DNA of 46,948 nt, from positions 1-46,948 of the forward strand of contig JACQYK010000069.1 in the NCBI GenBank assembly GCA_016208255.1, in the 5' to 3' direction. The stretch comes from Deltaproteobacteria bacterium (GTDB lineage Bacteria > Desulfobacterota > RBG-13-43-22). Below, in pieces: positions 7,849 to 16,181 of this stretch. How positions within the stretch are numbered: position 1 is the stretch's first letter; every line of letters begins with the position of its first letter. A program made the translations under genes and the position numbers. The notes beneath the pieces were generated by a model that saw only the letters and a list, made by a program, of their open reading frames with translations, was not told the origin of the DNA and searched no databases.

Positions 7849-8517
7849 TTAAAGAAACATCGACCCCCCCAAAAATAAACTGACAAAAAAATAAATCAAA
7901 GGGGAAATCAACCAATCCAGAATATGGGTCACCAAAAGACCGATCAGAATAAAAAAGCCGTAAGGTTCGATTTTGCTGTATTGATAAGCGGCCTTAAAGG
8001 GCAACAGGCCGACCATGACCCTCCCGCCGTCCAGGGGGGGGATGGGTATGAGATTGAATATGGCCAGAGCGACATTGATCACCACGCCGTAACGCAACAT
8101 GAGGATGAGAGGCTGGAGGATAAGACGGAGAAAAGGCCATTCCCAGAGCGGTTCGGCGGCCAATAACAGGCGGTGAAGAAGGGAAAATCCCAAGGCCAGG
8201 AGCAGATTGACCACCGCCCCGGCCAGGGCCACCCAAACCATGTCTTTTTTAGGATTCCTGAGGTTCCGGAAATTTACCGGTACCGGTTTGGCATAACCGA
8301 AAAGAAATGGGGCCTGGGTTACAATAAGAATTCCGGGGATCAGAATCGAACCGATGTGATCGATGTGGGAGATGGGATTAAGGGTCAAACGACCCATCAA
8401 GCGGGCGGTGGGATCTCCCAGCTTATTGGCCACCCACCCGTGGGCCACTTCATGCAAGATTACCCCCAAAAGGAGGGGAATGGCCATGATACTGATTTGT
8501 TGAATGACTGAACTCAT
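7849..8517 (-). CDS. Site-2 protease family (M50) membrane metalloprotease
   Basis: 222 residues, mostly hydrophobic with about five or six membrane segments. The zinc motif is HEVAH (residues 22-26, in LGVILHEVAHGWVANKLGD). The third-ligand motif NLIPIPPLDGGRV lies near the C-terminal third. This is the short single-domain form, without a PDZ domain, that is often encoded directly upstream of trpS-scpAB. The substrate is unknown, and the family does intramembrane proteolysis. ATG at 8517 starts the conserved part. The upstream spacer 8518-8834 carries an intergenic palindrome. Confidence 0.9.
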   Translation of the reverse strand: MSSVIQQISIMAIPLLLGVILHEVAHGWVANKLGDPTARLMGRLTLNPISHIDHIGSILIPGILIVTQAPFLFGYAKPVPVNFRNLRNPKKDMVWVALAGAVVNLLLALGFSLLHRLLLAAEPLWEWPFLRLILQPLILMLRYGVVINVALAIFNLIPIPPLDGGRVMVGLLPFKAAYQYSKIEPYGFFILIGLLVTHILDWLISPLIYFFVSLFLGGSMFL

Positions 8518-8635
8518 GTTTTATTTCTTTTCCAAAGGTTGGGGTTGCGATTTTACCTCAATTGCCCCTTCGAATCCAGGAGACAAGGAGTCAGAATTTA
8601 GAATGAAACCATTGGTCTGTTTCATTAATAATTCG

Positions 8636-8775
8636 TAAAAGGTATCGGAGGCCCGTTTTCGTCATTCCCGTGAAGCTTGTCCCCGAAGGCATTAATCGGG
8701 GAACGGGAATCCAGGAATTTCAAATACCGCTGGACCCCCGCCTTCGCGGGGGTGACGGCGTAGGGAATTTTTTAC
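8636..8775. repeat. Palindromic intergenic repeat, inverted copy of the CCTGGATTCCCG family
   Basis: Reads TTCGTAAAAGG ... GTCATTCCCGTG ... GGGAATCCAGGAA ... CTGGACCCCCGCC TTCG CGGGGGTGACGG ... TTTTTTACAAA. That is the unit at 5702-5832 in reverse. The GCCTTCGCGGGGGT hairpin is strong. It occupies the 317-bp gap between the M50 and DHH-CBS genes. I see no gene there. Confidence 0.65.
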
Positions 8776-8834
8776 AAATCCCTCATTATTGATCCCATTT
8801 TGAATTCTGAGCTTCTGGGTTCCGGGACACGCAA

Positions 8835-11531
8835 TCAAACAGTTAGGGTTTGGTTTTCTTCCTGGGTCGAAAAATGTTTCTTAACATAGGCTATTTCATC
8901 CTCCCGGGTCAATACTTTTCCGTTGATTCGGGCTTCCAGGAGATCCTCCAGGATTGTTTTATAAAGCGGGCCGGGGACCAAACCCAGGTCTTTCAGTTCC
9001 CCACCCCCGATGGATATCCGGATGGATTTCAATTGGGTAAAGTAGAGCGAAATCGCTTTTCGGCCTGTTTCCTGAGTGGTCTTGGCCATCAGGAAAAGCA
9101 GGACTTCGTTGGGCAGGGGTGAAAGGAGGCCGTAAATCTCACTCCGGGAAAGTTTGGGATTTTTTTGAAGGGTCATCAAGACCTTTTCACCTTCATTCCG
9201 GCATAAGATCATGATCTCAAAGAGCTTTTTAGGCAATCCGAGGCGCTGGCGCAATTCCATTAATTGAGTAACAGGCTGGGCCAAGGCCAGGAAATAAATC
9301 ATCCATTTTTCGTAGGTTTCATTGAGATACAGGAGATCAAACCAGGCCAGGACCGTTCGAATTTCATTAAAAAGAGCCTCTCCTTTGGGGGGCAGGGTCC
9401 ATTCCGGATGGATGGCCTGGAGCAGTTTCAAATCAATCAGCCTTTTGATGACCGGAAGAGGGTTTTCTTCACTCAGGATCAACTGGAGTTCAGTGAAAAT
9501 CCTTTTGGGGGCCAGCTTTTCGATACCGCCGATGCGGATCGCGTTCTCGATCAGATTGGCGGTTAATTTCCCGATCTTGAACCCGAACCGTTGTTCAAAA
9601 CGAACGGCCCGAAAGGCCCGGGTCGGATCCTCGACAAAGCTCAAGTTATGAAGGACCCGGATAGACCGCTCTTTCAGATCTTTCTGGGCCCCGAAAAAAT
9701 CGATCAGGATCCCGAAATGGCGGGGGTTGAGTTTTACGGCCAGAGTATTAATGGTGAAGTCGCGACGGTAGAGATCCATTTTAATAGAGCTGAGCTCCAC
9801 CACCGGCAGGGCGGCCGGAGATTCATAATACTCGGAACGGGCGGTGGCCACATCCACTTTAAAGCCGTCGGGAAAAATGAGGACCGCTGTTTTAAATTTA
9901 GTATGATATCGGATGCGGGCCGGGAACCTTTTGGCGTATTCCTGGGCGAAGTTTATTCCGTCTCCTTCGACGACGATATCAATATCCAGATTTTCGAATT
10001 TCAGGAAGAGGTCGCGGATAAATCCGCCGACGGCATAAACGTTGTACCCGAGGTGATCGGCCACCTCCCCCAGGGATTTAAGCAGTTGGACAATCCGCCG
10101 GGGCAATCTTTCTTCCATCAGATAGCCGACATTCTTTTTACGTACAAAATGGGGGGCTTTACGGGAATCATAAAGAAACTCGGACATCGCCGGGCCGCTG
10201 ATGAGGATATTAAGCAAATCGGTTCGGGTGATGACCCCCAAAACCTTTCCCTGTTTGACCACCGGCAGGATTCTTTGTTTGTTTTCGATGATGAATTCCT
10301 GGATTTGAAACAAACTGGCTTCCGGGTCGATGGTCGAAAATTCCGTGGTCATATATTCCCGGACCGGCAGATCCTTGAGACCGTGAAAAATGGCTTTTTC
10401 AATGACCTGGCGGGTTATCAGACCCAGCAGCTTTTCGTTTTCCATCACCAAAAGGACATTGATATTATAACGGGTCAGCAATTCGTTGGCATGTTCGATG
10501 GTTTCTCCGGGCTGAATGGATTTTACCGGAAAGGTCATCATGTCCTTGGCCTTACGCTGGGGATTGATCCGGCTCTTCAGCTGGGTCATCAGCTTTTCTT
10601 CCACCTGAACCAGGGTTTGATCCTTGATCGTGGCCGAGGCCGCAAAAGGGTGTCCCCCTCCGCCAAAGGCTAAAAGGATTTCCCCGACATTGATTTCCCG
10701 TATGCGGCTCCGGGCAACCAGATAGACCCGGTCTTCCATTCGGGCCAGGGCAAACAGACAATCGAGGTTTTCCATATCCATCATCTTGTGCACCAGAACG
10801 GCGAAATCTCCCACATAAGCGTCGATGGAGGCCTTGGCCACCACGATCTCCAGGTTGTTGATACGATGCCGGGTGGCCGATTCCAGCATCTGATTCAACA
10901 AGGAAATTTGTTCGGCGGTCAACTCCCGGGTCAGCATATCCGAGATCAGATTCAGGTTGGCCCCCTGCTCCAGAAGATAGGCGGCCGCCTGATAATCCTC
11001 AGGGGTGGTTGATCCGAAGGTAAAAGACCCGGTATCCTCATAAATACCAAGGGCCATCAGGGTGGCTTCGTCCGGCGTCAAAGGGATATTTTTTTCTTTT
11101 AAGAAACGGGTCATCAGGGTCATGGTCGCCCCCACCGGTTTAATCATTTCCAGGCTTCCCTTGATGTCGTTGGCGGCTGCGGGATGGTGGTCATAAATAT
11201 GGATATCCAACCCGGGACGGTTTAATATTTCCGCAAATCGCCCGATGCGATCCGGCTGACGGGTATCCACCAGGATCAAACGACGGATCCGTTCCAGCGG
11301 TACCTGTTTTATCTTGGTAAAATTGTAGAGGTAGACCGTCGATTGGAGGAAAAAATTGCGCAAATTCTGTTCCTGTGACCCGGGAAAGACCAGCCAGGCC
11401 TCGGGATAGAGTTTTTTGGCGGCCATCATAGAGGCCAGACCGTCAAAATCGGTATTGAGGTGGGTGGTGATGACCTCGATACCGGTTTTTCCCAGGTTTT
11501 CGGAATGATCGGCTGCCGGGATGGATTCCAT
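8835..11531 (-). CDS. DHH phosphoesterase - CBS pair - polyA polymerase/tRNA nucleotidyltransferase fusion
   Basis: 898 residues in three parts. (1) DHH/DHHA1 phosphoesterase, ~18-320: THLNTDFDGLAS, LVDTRQPDRIG, then YDHHPAA with D114-H115-H116, and GGGGHPFAASA near its end. (2) Two CBS domains, ~325-445: MMTFPVKSIQPGETIEHA..., then REYMTTEFSTIDPEA.... (3) Class II nucleotidyltransferase, ~475-890: YAVGGFIRDLFL with LDIDIVVEG supplying the catalytic DxD, then the RNA-binding helices. In deltaproteobacteria this architecture is the A-adding part of a split CCA-adding system. The CBS pair suggests nucleotide sensing. Start ATG at 11531, 6 bp after the xerD stop, so they are co-transcribed. Confidence 0.92.
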   Translation of the reverse strand: MESIPAADHSENLGKTGIEVITTHLNTDFDGLASMMAAKKLYPEAWLVFPGSQEQNLRNFFLQSTVYLYNFTKIKQVPLERIRRLILVDTRQPDRIGRFAEILNRPGLDIHIYDHHPAAANDIKGSLEMIKPVGATMTLMTRFLKEKNIPLTPDEATLMALGIYEDTGSFTFGSTTPEDYQAAAYLLEQGANLNLISDMLTRELTAEQISLLNQMLESATRHRINNLEIVVAKASIDAYVGDFAVLVHKMMDMENLDCLFALARMEDRVYLVARSRIREINVGEILLAFGGGGHPFAASATIKDQTLVQVEEKLMTQLKSRINPQRKAKDMMTFPVKSIQPGETIEHANELLTRYNINVLLVMENEKLLGLITRQVIEKAIFHGLKDLPVREYMTTEFSTIDPEASLFQIQEFIIENKQRILPVVKQGKVLGVITRTDLLNILISGPAMSEFLYDSRKAPHFVRKKNVGYLMEERLPRRIVQLLKSLGEVADHLGYNVYAVGGFIRDLFLKFENLDIDIVVEGDGINFAQEYAKRFPARIRYHTKFKTAVLIFPDGFKVDVATARSEYYESPAALPVVELSSIKMDLYRRDFTINTLAVKLNPRHFGILIDFFGAQKDLKERSIRVLHNLSFVEDPTRAFRAVRFEQRFGFKIGKLTANLIENAIRIGGIEKLAPKRIFTELQLILSEENPLPVIKRLIDLKLLQAIHPEWTLPPKGEALFNEIRTVLAWFDLLYLNETYEKWMIYFLALAQPVTQLMELRQRLGLPKKLFEIMILCRNEGEKVLMTLQKNPKLSRSEIYGLLSPLPNEVLLFLMAKTTQETGRKAISLYFTQLKSIRISIGGGELKDLGLVPGPLYKTILEDLLEARINGKVLTREDEIAYVKKHFSTQEENQTLTV

Positions 11532-11537
11532 TAAAAA

Positions 11538-12428
11538 TCAGGCTCGAGGGTGAAATCTCCGGTAAACCTCCCGGAGGTGTTCATGGGTGACCAGGGTGTA
11601 GATTTGAGTGGTGGAAATATCGGCATGACCGAGCATGGTCTGAATGGAACGGAGATCGGCCCCGCCTTCCAGCAGATGGGTGGCAAAGGTATGCCTCAGG
11701 GTATGAGGAGAGATCTTTTTCTGTATTCCGGCCTCCCGGCCGTAATGACGCAATATTTTCCAGAATCCCTGCCGGGACAGCCGGCCCCCCCGGTTGTTGA
11801 TGAAAACCCAGGGGACCATTGATTTCTTAAGAAGGGGGGGACGTCCTTTTTCAAGATATTCATTCAGGGAACGGGAAGCCGCTTTTCCGACCGGGACCAA
11901 GCGCTCTTTGGAGCCTTTCCCCATAGTCCGTATAAGATGGGCCTCCAGTTCCAGCTGATTCAGGGTCAGGGAAATCAATTCAGAGACCCGCAAACCGGTG
12001 GCATAAAGGACTTCCAGCATAGCCGCATCCCTCAATCCCCGGGGTGATTCGGTTTTAGGCTGATGGATCAGCTTTTCCACTTCCAGTTCCGAGAGGGTTT
12101 TGGGCAAGGTCATTTTGGCTTTCGGGCCTTGCAAGGGGAGAGTCGGGTTGTCCTGGCGCAGGGATTCTTCCTGGAGGAATCGATAAAAAGATCTTAAAGC
12201 GGAGAGGATTCTGGCCTGGGTCCGGCTCGAGAGTTTTCGGGTCCGAAGAGTTCCCAGATATTCATAGAGAGTGTCGGATTGAGTCTGCAGAATATCCCTG
12301 ATGCCTTGGGATTCCAAAAATCGAAAGTATTGGATCAAATCACGGCTGTAAGCCTCGAGAGTGTTTGGAGAAAGGCCTTTTTCAACCACCAAGAAATGTA
12401 AAAAACGGTCAAGAAGGATATCCAACAT
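11538..12428 (-). CDS. xerD: Tyrosine recombinase XerD
   Basis: 296 residues, the normal XerC/D length. An N-terminal SAM-like core-binding domain (FLHFLVVEKGLSPNTLEAYSRDL) is followed by the catalytic domain. All catalytic residues are visible: R147 (TGLRVSE), K171 (GKGSKER), H242 and R245 (HTLRH), H268 (LGHADI) and Y277 (QIYT). It resolves chromosome dimers at dif with its partner Xer. Gene position ahead of the DHH-CBS-NTase gene favours XerD over XerC. First gene of the minus-strand block. The start at 12428 has no strong SD. Confidence 0.92.
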   Translation of the reverse strand: MLDILLDRFLHFLVVEKGLSPNTLEAYSRDLIQYFRFLESQGIRDILQTQSDTLYEYLGTLRTRKLSSRTQARILSALRSFYRFLQEESLRQDNPTLPLQGPKAKMTLPKTLSELEVEKLIHQPKTESPRGLRDAAMLEVLYATGLRVSELISLTLNQLELEAHLIRTMGKGSKERLVPVGKAASRSLNEYLEKGRPPLLKKSMVPWVFINNRGGRLSRQGFWKILRHYGREAGIQKKISPHTLRHTFATHLLEGGADLRSIQTMLGHADISTTQIYTLVTHEHLREVYRRFHPRA

Positions 12429-12549
12429 AACTGAAATATATCAGAACCTGAACGGTCTGTCAAGAAGAGAAGAAAATTCTGTTAGTTATGATGGGTTTTG
12501 ATAAGACTTTTCTTTTTGATGTAAAAAGTACAAGGAAAGAAAAAGGAGC

Positions 12550-12583
12550 GGTCAAGGAGAAAAATAGGGCCAAAGGCAAGGGG
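12550..12583. repeat. GGTCAAGGAGAAAA repeat, copy 2
   Basis: Second copy of the motif at 2478-2512. It lies in the 351-bp divergent spacer between xerD and the antitoxin gene. An 83-codon frame crosses this spacer but is rich in K/G/W and has no ribosome site, so I do not call a gene. Confidence 0.4.
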
Positions 12584-12713
12584 ATGGGGGGAGTGATCTT
12601 AGGAAGCCCCGGAGGTGTTTTCCCGGGAAAATGGAAAGAAAAAATGCCTGTTGAACGTTGGGGACAAGTGTTGAGTACAGAAAAATTTCAAATAGCTTGG
12701 GATAAGTTTTTGA

Positions 12714-12742
12714 TTGATCTTCGGTACTTTTTCTGGTAGTAT
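12714..12742 (+). promoter_or_regulatory. Sigma-70-like promoter for the toxin-antitoxin pair
   Basis: TTGATC (12714-12719) and TAGTAT (12737-12742) are separated by exactly 17 bp and end about 38 bp before the antitoxin ATG. Such operons are usually autorepressed, but I see no clear operator palindrome. Called by eye. Confidence 0.4.
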
Positions 12743-12779
12743 TTCCGGTATCAAATCAAGTTCGAGGAGGAGACTGAAG

Positions 12780-13052
12780 ATGAATATCATTCCCGCCCAG
12801 GAAATTAAGAGGCGTGGTTTGGCGGCGGTCGATGAGCTCATTGCCAAGGGAGATCTTCATGTGATCAGGAACAACCAGCCCCAGTATGTGGTCATTTCGG
12901 AAGACCGCTACCAGGAGTTGATCATGGCGGAGCAGGAGGCCTATTATGCCCGGGTTCGCGCGGCCTTATCGGACGTAAAAGGGGGGAAAGTGAAGACCTT
13001 CAAGACTGCCGCCGATCTGCTGAAGGCCCTTGAGACGGACGAGACCGAATAG
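12780..13052 (+). CDS. Type II antitoxin, Phd/YefM-RelB-like
   Basis: A 90-residue antitoxin. The N-terminal DNA-binding part is MNIIPAQEIKRRGLAAVDELI, then HVIRNNQPQYVVISEDRYQEL, a Phd/YefM-like beta-alpha fold. The charged C-terminal tail (KVKTFKTAADLLKALETDE) is the usual toxin-neutralising segment. The ATG at 12780 is preceded by GAGGAGGAG, which decides the start over the upstream in-frame extension. Its stop shares a base with the GTG of the toxin gene, so translation is coupled. Confidence 0.85.
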   Translation: MNIIPAQEIKRRGLAAVDELIAKGDLHVIRNNQPQYVVISEDRYQELIMAEQEAYYARVRAALSDVKGGKVKTFKTAADLLKALETDETE

Positions 13053-13327
13053 TGTACACCATTATCACACCGCATCAGTTTCTTCGTCAGGCTCGGAAAT
13101 TTTTCAAGAAGCATCCTGATCTTAAAGCTCGTTTTGGCCGGGTCTTGAGTGATCTCCAGTCAGACCCTTTTCAGGCCCATCTGGAGCTGCATCCCCTGAG
13201 CGGCAAACTTGAAGGGTGCTACGCCGTCAGCCTCACCCATAGTTTTCGTATTACCCTTACGCTTATGATTTCCGCCAAGGAAATCATTCTCCTTGATGTC
13301 GGTAGCCATGATGAGGTGTACAGATAG
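13052..13327 (+). CDS. Type II toxin, RelE/YafQ-like mRNA interferase
   Basis: A 91-residue RelE/ParE-superfamily toxin: FLRQARKFFKKHPDLKARFGRVLSDLQSDPF, then HPLSGKLEGCYAVSLTHSFRITL and the terminal LLDVGSHDEVYR. The 'L.G.L.G.y...l...yRi....' core and 'iGSHDEVY' ending are typical of the YafQ-like branch, which cleaves mRNA on the ribosome. It starts with GTG at 13052 overlapping the antitoxin stop (TAGTG). It appears intact, so the pair should be functional. Confidence 0.87.
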   Translation: MYTIITPHQFLRQARKFFKKHPDLKARFGRVLSDLQSDPFQAHLELHPLSGKLEGCYAVSLTHSFRITLTLMISAKEIILLDVGSHDEVYR

Positions 13328-13549
13328 TGGAGAAGGTTCAAGACAGCCATGAGGGGCCGGTAACAGTTTAGGGATTGCGCGGAAGCGCACAAAGGTACGC
13401 CGCACAAACAATCCTACAGATTGACACAGCCAGGGCGAAAAAGGACCGTTTCCGGATGGAAACTAAATAGCTATCAACAAAATAAAACCGGGTTTGGACA
13501 TAACAACAACGGAATTTATTGGTATTGAAAGGAAACTATTCAATAATTT

Positions 13550-13556
13550 GTTAAGC
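13550..13556 (+). other. GTTRRRY-type heptamer (possible attC R' box) before the Nudix gene
   Basis: GTTAAGC at 13550-13556 matches the integron R' consensus GTTRRRY exactly. The preceding ~50 bases contain AACAA ... ATTTATTG and ATTATT ... TTGTT words that can partly pair. The remainder of the 13328-13589 gap has a GGATTG ... CAATCC inverted repeat at about 13371-13412 and no gene. A single heptamer is common by chance. It is listed because it sits at the edge of the possible cassette row. Confidence 0.2.
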
Positions 13557-13589
13557 GATCGCATTTATTGAGTTATCTACGAGAGTTTC

Positions 13590-14081
13590 ATGATTACACT
13601 AAGACCAATGACAACTGCTTTCATACTTAATGGTGAAAGCATTCTAATGATTAAACGGTCACTCCATAAAGAACTCCATCCTGGAAAATGGGCAGGGATT
13701 GGTGGTCATATAGAAATGGAAGAATTTAAGAAACCCCAATATGCTTGTTTGAGAGAAATTAATGAGGAAACAGGATTAAAAGAACATGATCTCTCAAATT
13801 TAGAGTTAAGGTACATTGTACTATCTCGTGAATCAAACGAAATACGACAGCAATTCATTTATTTTGCTTTTTCTTTAAAACGCGAAATTCATTCATCAGG
13901 TGAAGGTGAATTGAAATGGATTCTGAAGAAAGATGTAATGAAATTAGAAATGCCTCCATCTCATCGTATGGTCCTCAACCATTATCTTGACCATAAAGGA
14001 GATGATCCTGATGTATTTGTAGGAACAAAAACAATAAATCCGGAAAATCAGCAAGTCCAGTGGCATTTGTTGAATCAGTAG
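13590..14081 (+). CDS. Nudix hydrolase
   Basis: 163 residues with a Nudix box: GGHIEMEEF ... ACLREINEETGL. The REINEETGL half is canonical. Between the first Gly and the REx motif there are two extra residues compared with the classic Gx5Ex7REUxEExGU spacing, so it is a slightly expanded box. The N-terminal 'TTAFILNGESILMIKRS' and GKWAGIGGHIE resemble MutT/NudF-like hydrolases acting on X-diphosphate-nucleosides; substrate unknown. The gene is clearly more A/T-rich than the genes on either side, suggesting separate acquisition. The downstream spacer holds an attC-like hairpin. Confidence 0.85.
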   Translation: MITLRPMTTAFILNGESILMIKRSLHKELHPGKWAGIGGHIEMEEFKKPQYACLREINEETGLKEHDLSNLELRYIVLSRESNEIRQQFIYFAFSLKREIHSSGEGELKWILKKDVMKLEMPPSHRMVLNHYLDHKGDDPDVFVGTKTINPENQQVQWHLLNQ

Positions 14082-14090
14082 TATAAATCA

Positions 14091-14145
14091 GATAACAAAT
14101 TTCGGGAGCCGACGGCAAAATCCGCGGCTCAGAACGGTGTTGGCC
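14091..14145 (+). other. attC-like imperfect hairpin after the Nudix gene
   Basis: AACA (14094-14097) pairs with TGTT (14138-14141), and GAGCCG (14106-14111) pairs perfectly with CGGCTC (14125-14130). Mismatched and unpaired bases lie between, as in integron recombination sites. The 3' end reads GTTGGCC, six of seven to GTTRRRY; the 5' box GATAAC is a poor RYYYAAC. The candidate is based on structure and position only. Confidence 0.35.
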
Positions 14146-14168
14146 CTTGGGGCAAGGATTGAAGCATT

Positions 14169-14951
14169 ATGACAAGTATTTGTCTGCATGACAAAGCGAC
14201 GATTGAACGATTGCTGAGGCAAAACGTCCATCTCCATATTTACAGCATCGGCGATTTGGACGACTTCTTCTGGCCGTACACCAATTGGTATGCGATAAGA
14301 AGTGACACAGAAATCAGTGGAATCGCTCTGCTTTATGTTGGGCAGACTCTACCCACGCTACTCGCACTCTCTGAGAAGACGGACAATATATATCGTTTGC
14401 TGGAATCGATTTTGCATCTACTGCCTCAGCGCTTTTACGCCCACCTTAGCCCAGGAGTGGAATCCGTTTTCCGCAGTACTTATCACCTGGACACTCACGG
14501 CGCGCACATGAAGATAGCTCTCCTTCATAGATCCGCAGTAGATACTTTTGATTGCCCTGATGCCTGTGGACTTGGCCGAAACGATGTGGACGAGATTGTC
14601 AAGTTTTACCAGCGAAGCTACCCGGGAAACTGGTTCGACCCAAGGATGCTGGAAACAGACCAATACTTTGGAATCCGAGAAGCGGGACGCCTGGTCAGCG
14701 TTGCCGGAATACACGTATATTCGCCAGAGTACAAGGTTGCCGCGTTGGGCAATATCGCCACGGCACCATCGCACAGAAACAAGGGTTACGGGCGGCAGGT
14801 TACCGCAAAGACTTGCCAGTCATTGCTCAAAAACGTGTGCCATGTTGGACTTAACGTTAAGGTGGACAACGACCAGGCAATCTCATGTTACAAAAGACTG
14901 GGATTCGAGGTTGTCGCTTCTTACGGCGAGTATATGGTTGAGAGAAAATGA
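14169..14951 (+). CDS. GNAT family N-acetyltransferase
   Basis: 260 residues. The C-terminal ~110 form a GNAT domain: FGIREAGRLVSVAGIHVYSPEYKVAALGNIATAP is strand 4, followed by the acetyl-CoA-binding loop HRNKGYGRQ and NVKVDNDQAISCYKRLGFE, strands 5-6. The N-terminal half is a second, weaker GNAT-like or regulatory region, as in two-domain FR47-type acetyltransferases. Substrate cannot be told. It is flanked on both sides by attC-like hairpins and is alone in its orientation block, consistent with a single-gene cassette. Start ATG at 14169; no strong SD. Confidence 0.8.
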   Translation: MTSICLHDKATIERLLRQNVHLHIYSIGDLDDFFWPYTNWYAIRSDTEISGIALLYVGQTLPTLLALSEKTDNIYRLLESILHLLPQRFYAHLSPGVESVFRSTYHLDTHGAHMKIALLHRSAVDTFDCPDACGLGRNDVDEIVKFYQRSYPGNWFDPRMLETDQYFGIREAGRLVSVAGIHVYSPEYKVAALGNIATAPSHRNKGYGRQVTAKTCQSLLKNVCHVGLNVKVDNDQAISCYKRLGFEVVASYGEYMVERK

Positions 14952-14960
14952 AGACACAAT

Positions 14961-15016
14961 GGGCCAACAATTCACTGGTGCCGACCAAAAGACGGGCGGC
15001 ACAGTTCAGGTGGCTT
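14961..15016 (+). other. attC-like imperfect hairpin after the GNAT gene
   Basis: Begins GGGCCAACAATTCACTGG. GTGCCG (14978-14983) pairs with CGGCAC (14997-15002), with AGTTCAGGTGGC on the 3' arm partly complementary to the 5' arm. 'GCCAACAATTC ... GCCGA' wording at the 5' side is like many chromosomal attC sites. The R' box is degenerate. Confidence 0.35.
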
Positions 15017-15050
15017 TTAATTTTACTGCGATATAAAAAGGAACGAATCT

Positions 15051-16001
15051 ATGAGATCTGATGATATCCTGGTTTTTGGTGGTAGCGGTAGTCCCAGGTT
15101 AACAAAAAGTATTTGCCAATATTTGGATATTCCACAAGGGAAAGGAGAAGTAATACGATTTTCGGAAGGCAATTTATTTGTCCGGATTAATGAGAATGTT
15201 CGCGGAAGACGTGTATATATTATTCAATCCACTGTTTATCCTGCCAATGACCATTTTATGGAACTGCTTTTTTGGATAGATGCGTTCAAACGGGCAAGTG
15301 CAGAATCGGTAACTGCAATTATTCCATATTTCAGTTATGCCAAAGGCGACAAAAAAGATGAGCCTCGAGTTTCTATCAGAGCAAGGGTATGTGCCGATGC
15401 AATACAGGCTGCGGGAGCTGATCGAGTAGTCACACTGGACCTCCATGCAGCACAGATTCAGGGATTTTTTAAAATTCCAGTAGATGACCTCTATGCCCTT
15501 CCCTTTATTTGTGGAGCAGTGAGGCAAATGCAGTTGAAAGACCTTGTTGTAGTTTCACCCGATGCAGGTTTTGCTAAAAAGGCGCGCTTGTATGCCTCAG
15601 CTCTTCAAAGTTCATTAGCTATCGGTGATAAGGAACGGATTACCCATGATGAGAACGCGGAAGTCTTAGAAATTATTGGAGAGGTCAGGGATAAAACAGC
15701 ACTCGTCGTGGATGATTTTACCATTTCCGGAGGTACCCTTTGTGATATTGCAGAAAAACTTATTGAGCGAGGAGCCCGTGCAGTTTTTGCTGTAGTAACA
15801 CATGGCGTTTTTAATGAAGGGGCCATGGAAAAAATTGATCGAAGTCCGATTAAAACGTTACTTATGACAGATTCGGTGGAAACACAACCGGTAAGTTTAG
15901 GACCAAAAATCCAAGTTGTATCAGTTGCACCTCTTTTTGGGGAGGCTATAAAAAGGATTCACAATCGTGAGAGTATAAGTATTCTTTTTACTAATCCGTA
16001 A
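15051..16001 (+). CDS. Divergent ribose-phosphate pyrophosphokinase (PRPP synthetase-like)
   Basis: 316 residues, normal PRS length. Visible: the tandem Pribosyltran fold, TLDLHAAQIQGFFKIPVDDLYA, the DAGFAKKARLYA segment, and the PRPP loop VVDDFTISGGTL. It should transfer pyrophosphate from ATP to ribose-5-phosphate. The ATP-contact motif YARQDR(K/R) of housekeeping enzymes reads YAKGDKKDEPRVS (residues 96-108), so the Arg-Gln pair is Lys-Gly; a KDEPR variant exists in a PRS subfamily. The gene is A/T-rich, in an accessory island beside Nudix and GNAT genes, so it is probably an extra paralogue with a specialised role. It starts 'ATGAGATCTGATG' after AAAAGGAAC. Confidence 0.85.
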   Translation: MRSDDILVFGGSGSPRLTKSICQYLDIPQGKGEVIRFSEGNLFVRINENVRGRRVYIIQSTVYPANDHFMELLFWIDAFKRASAESVTAIIPYFSYAKGDKKDEPRVSIRARVCADAIQAAGADRVVTLDLHAAQIQGFFKIPVDDLYALPFICGAVRQMQLKDLVVVSPDAGFAKKARLYASALQSSLAIGDKERITHDENAEVLEIIGEVRDKTALVVDDFTISGGTLCDIAEKLIERGARAVFAVVTHGVFNEGAMEKIDRSPIKTLLMTDSVETQPVSLGPKIQVVSVAPLFGEAIKRIHNRESISILFTNP

Positions 16002-16025
16002 TCAATGGTTTTAAATAATGGGAGA

Positions 16026-16147
16026 ATTTAACTACCGCTTGCACTTTGACCTCGCTTTGCTCGGCACGTGAAGCTGATCGTTCACGGCGACTGCGTCGCC
16101 GTGAATCGCAGCGCTGACTTCGTCCAGCGCCGCGATTATATGTAAGC
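16026..16147 (+). repeat. Double-hairpin region after the PRPP synthetase-like gene
   Basis: TTCACGGCGA (16081-16090) and TCGCCGTGAA (16096-16105) form a perfect 10-bp stem with a 5-base loop. GCGCTG (16111-16116) pairs with CAGCGC (16125-16130) right after it. An exact RYYYAAC heptamer (ATTTAAC, 16026-16032) precedes them, and GTAAGC follows at 16142. It could be a long attC-like site or a terminator without a U-run. No gene in the 180-bp gap. Confidence 0.4.
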
Positions 16148-16181
16148 AATGACAACAAAGAAATGATACAATAGGAACGCC

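Noticed and set aside
9591..10673. A 360-codon plus-strand open frame inside the DHH-CBS-NTase gene
   Set aside because: Antisense to a clear, domain-complete gene; its translation is Gln/Gly/His/Asp-rich as expected for a shadow frame.
12488..12739. An 83-codon open frame in the xerD/antitoxin spacer
   Set aside because: Lysine/glycine-rich composition, no ribosome site, overlaps a dispersed repeat and the toxin-antitoxin promoter; no recognisable domain.
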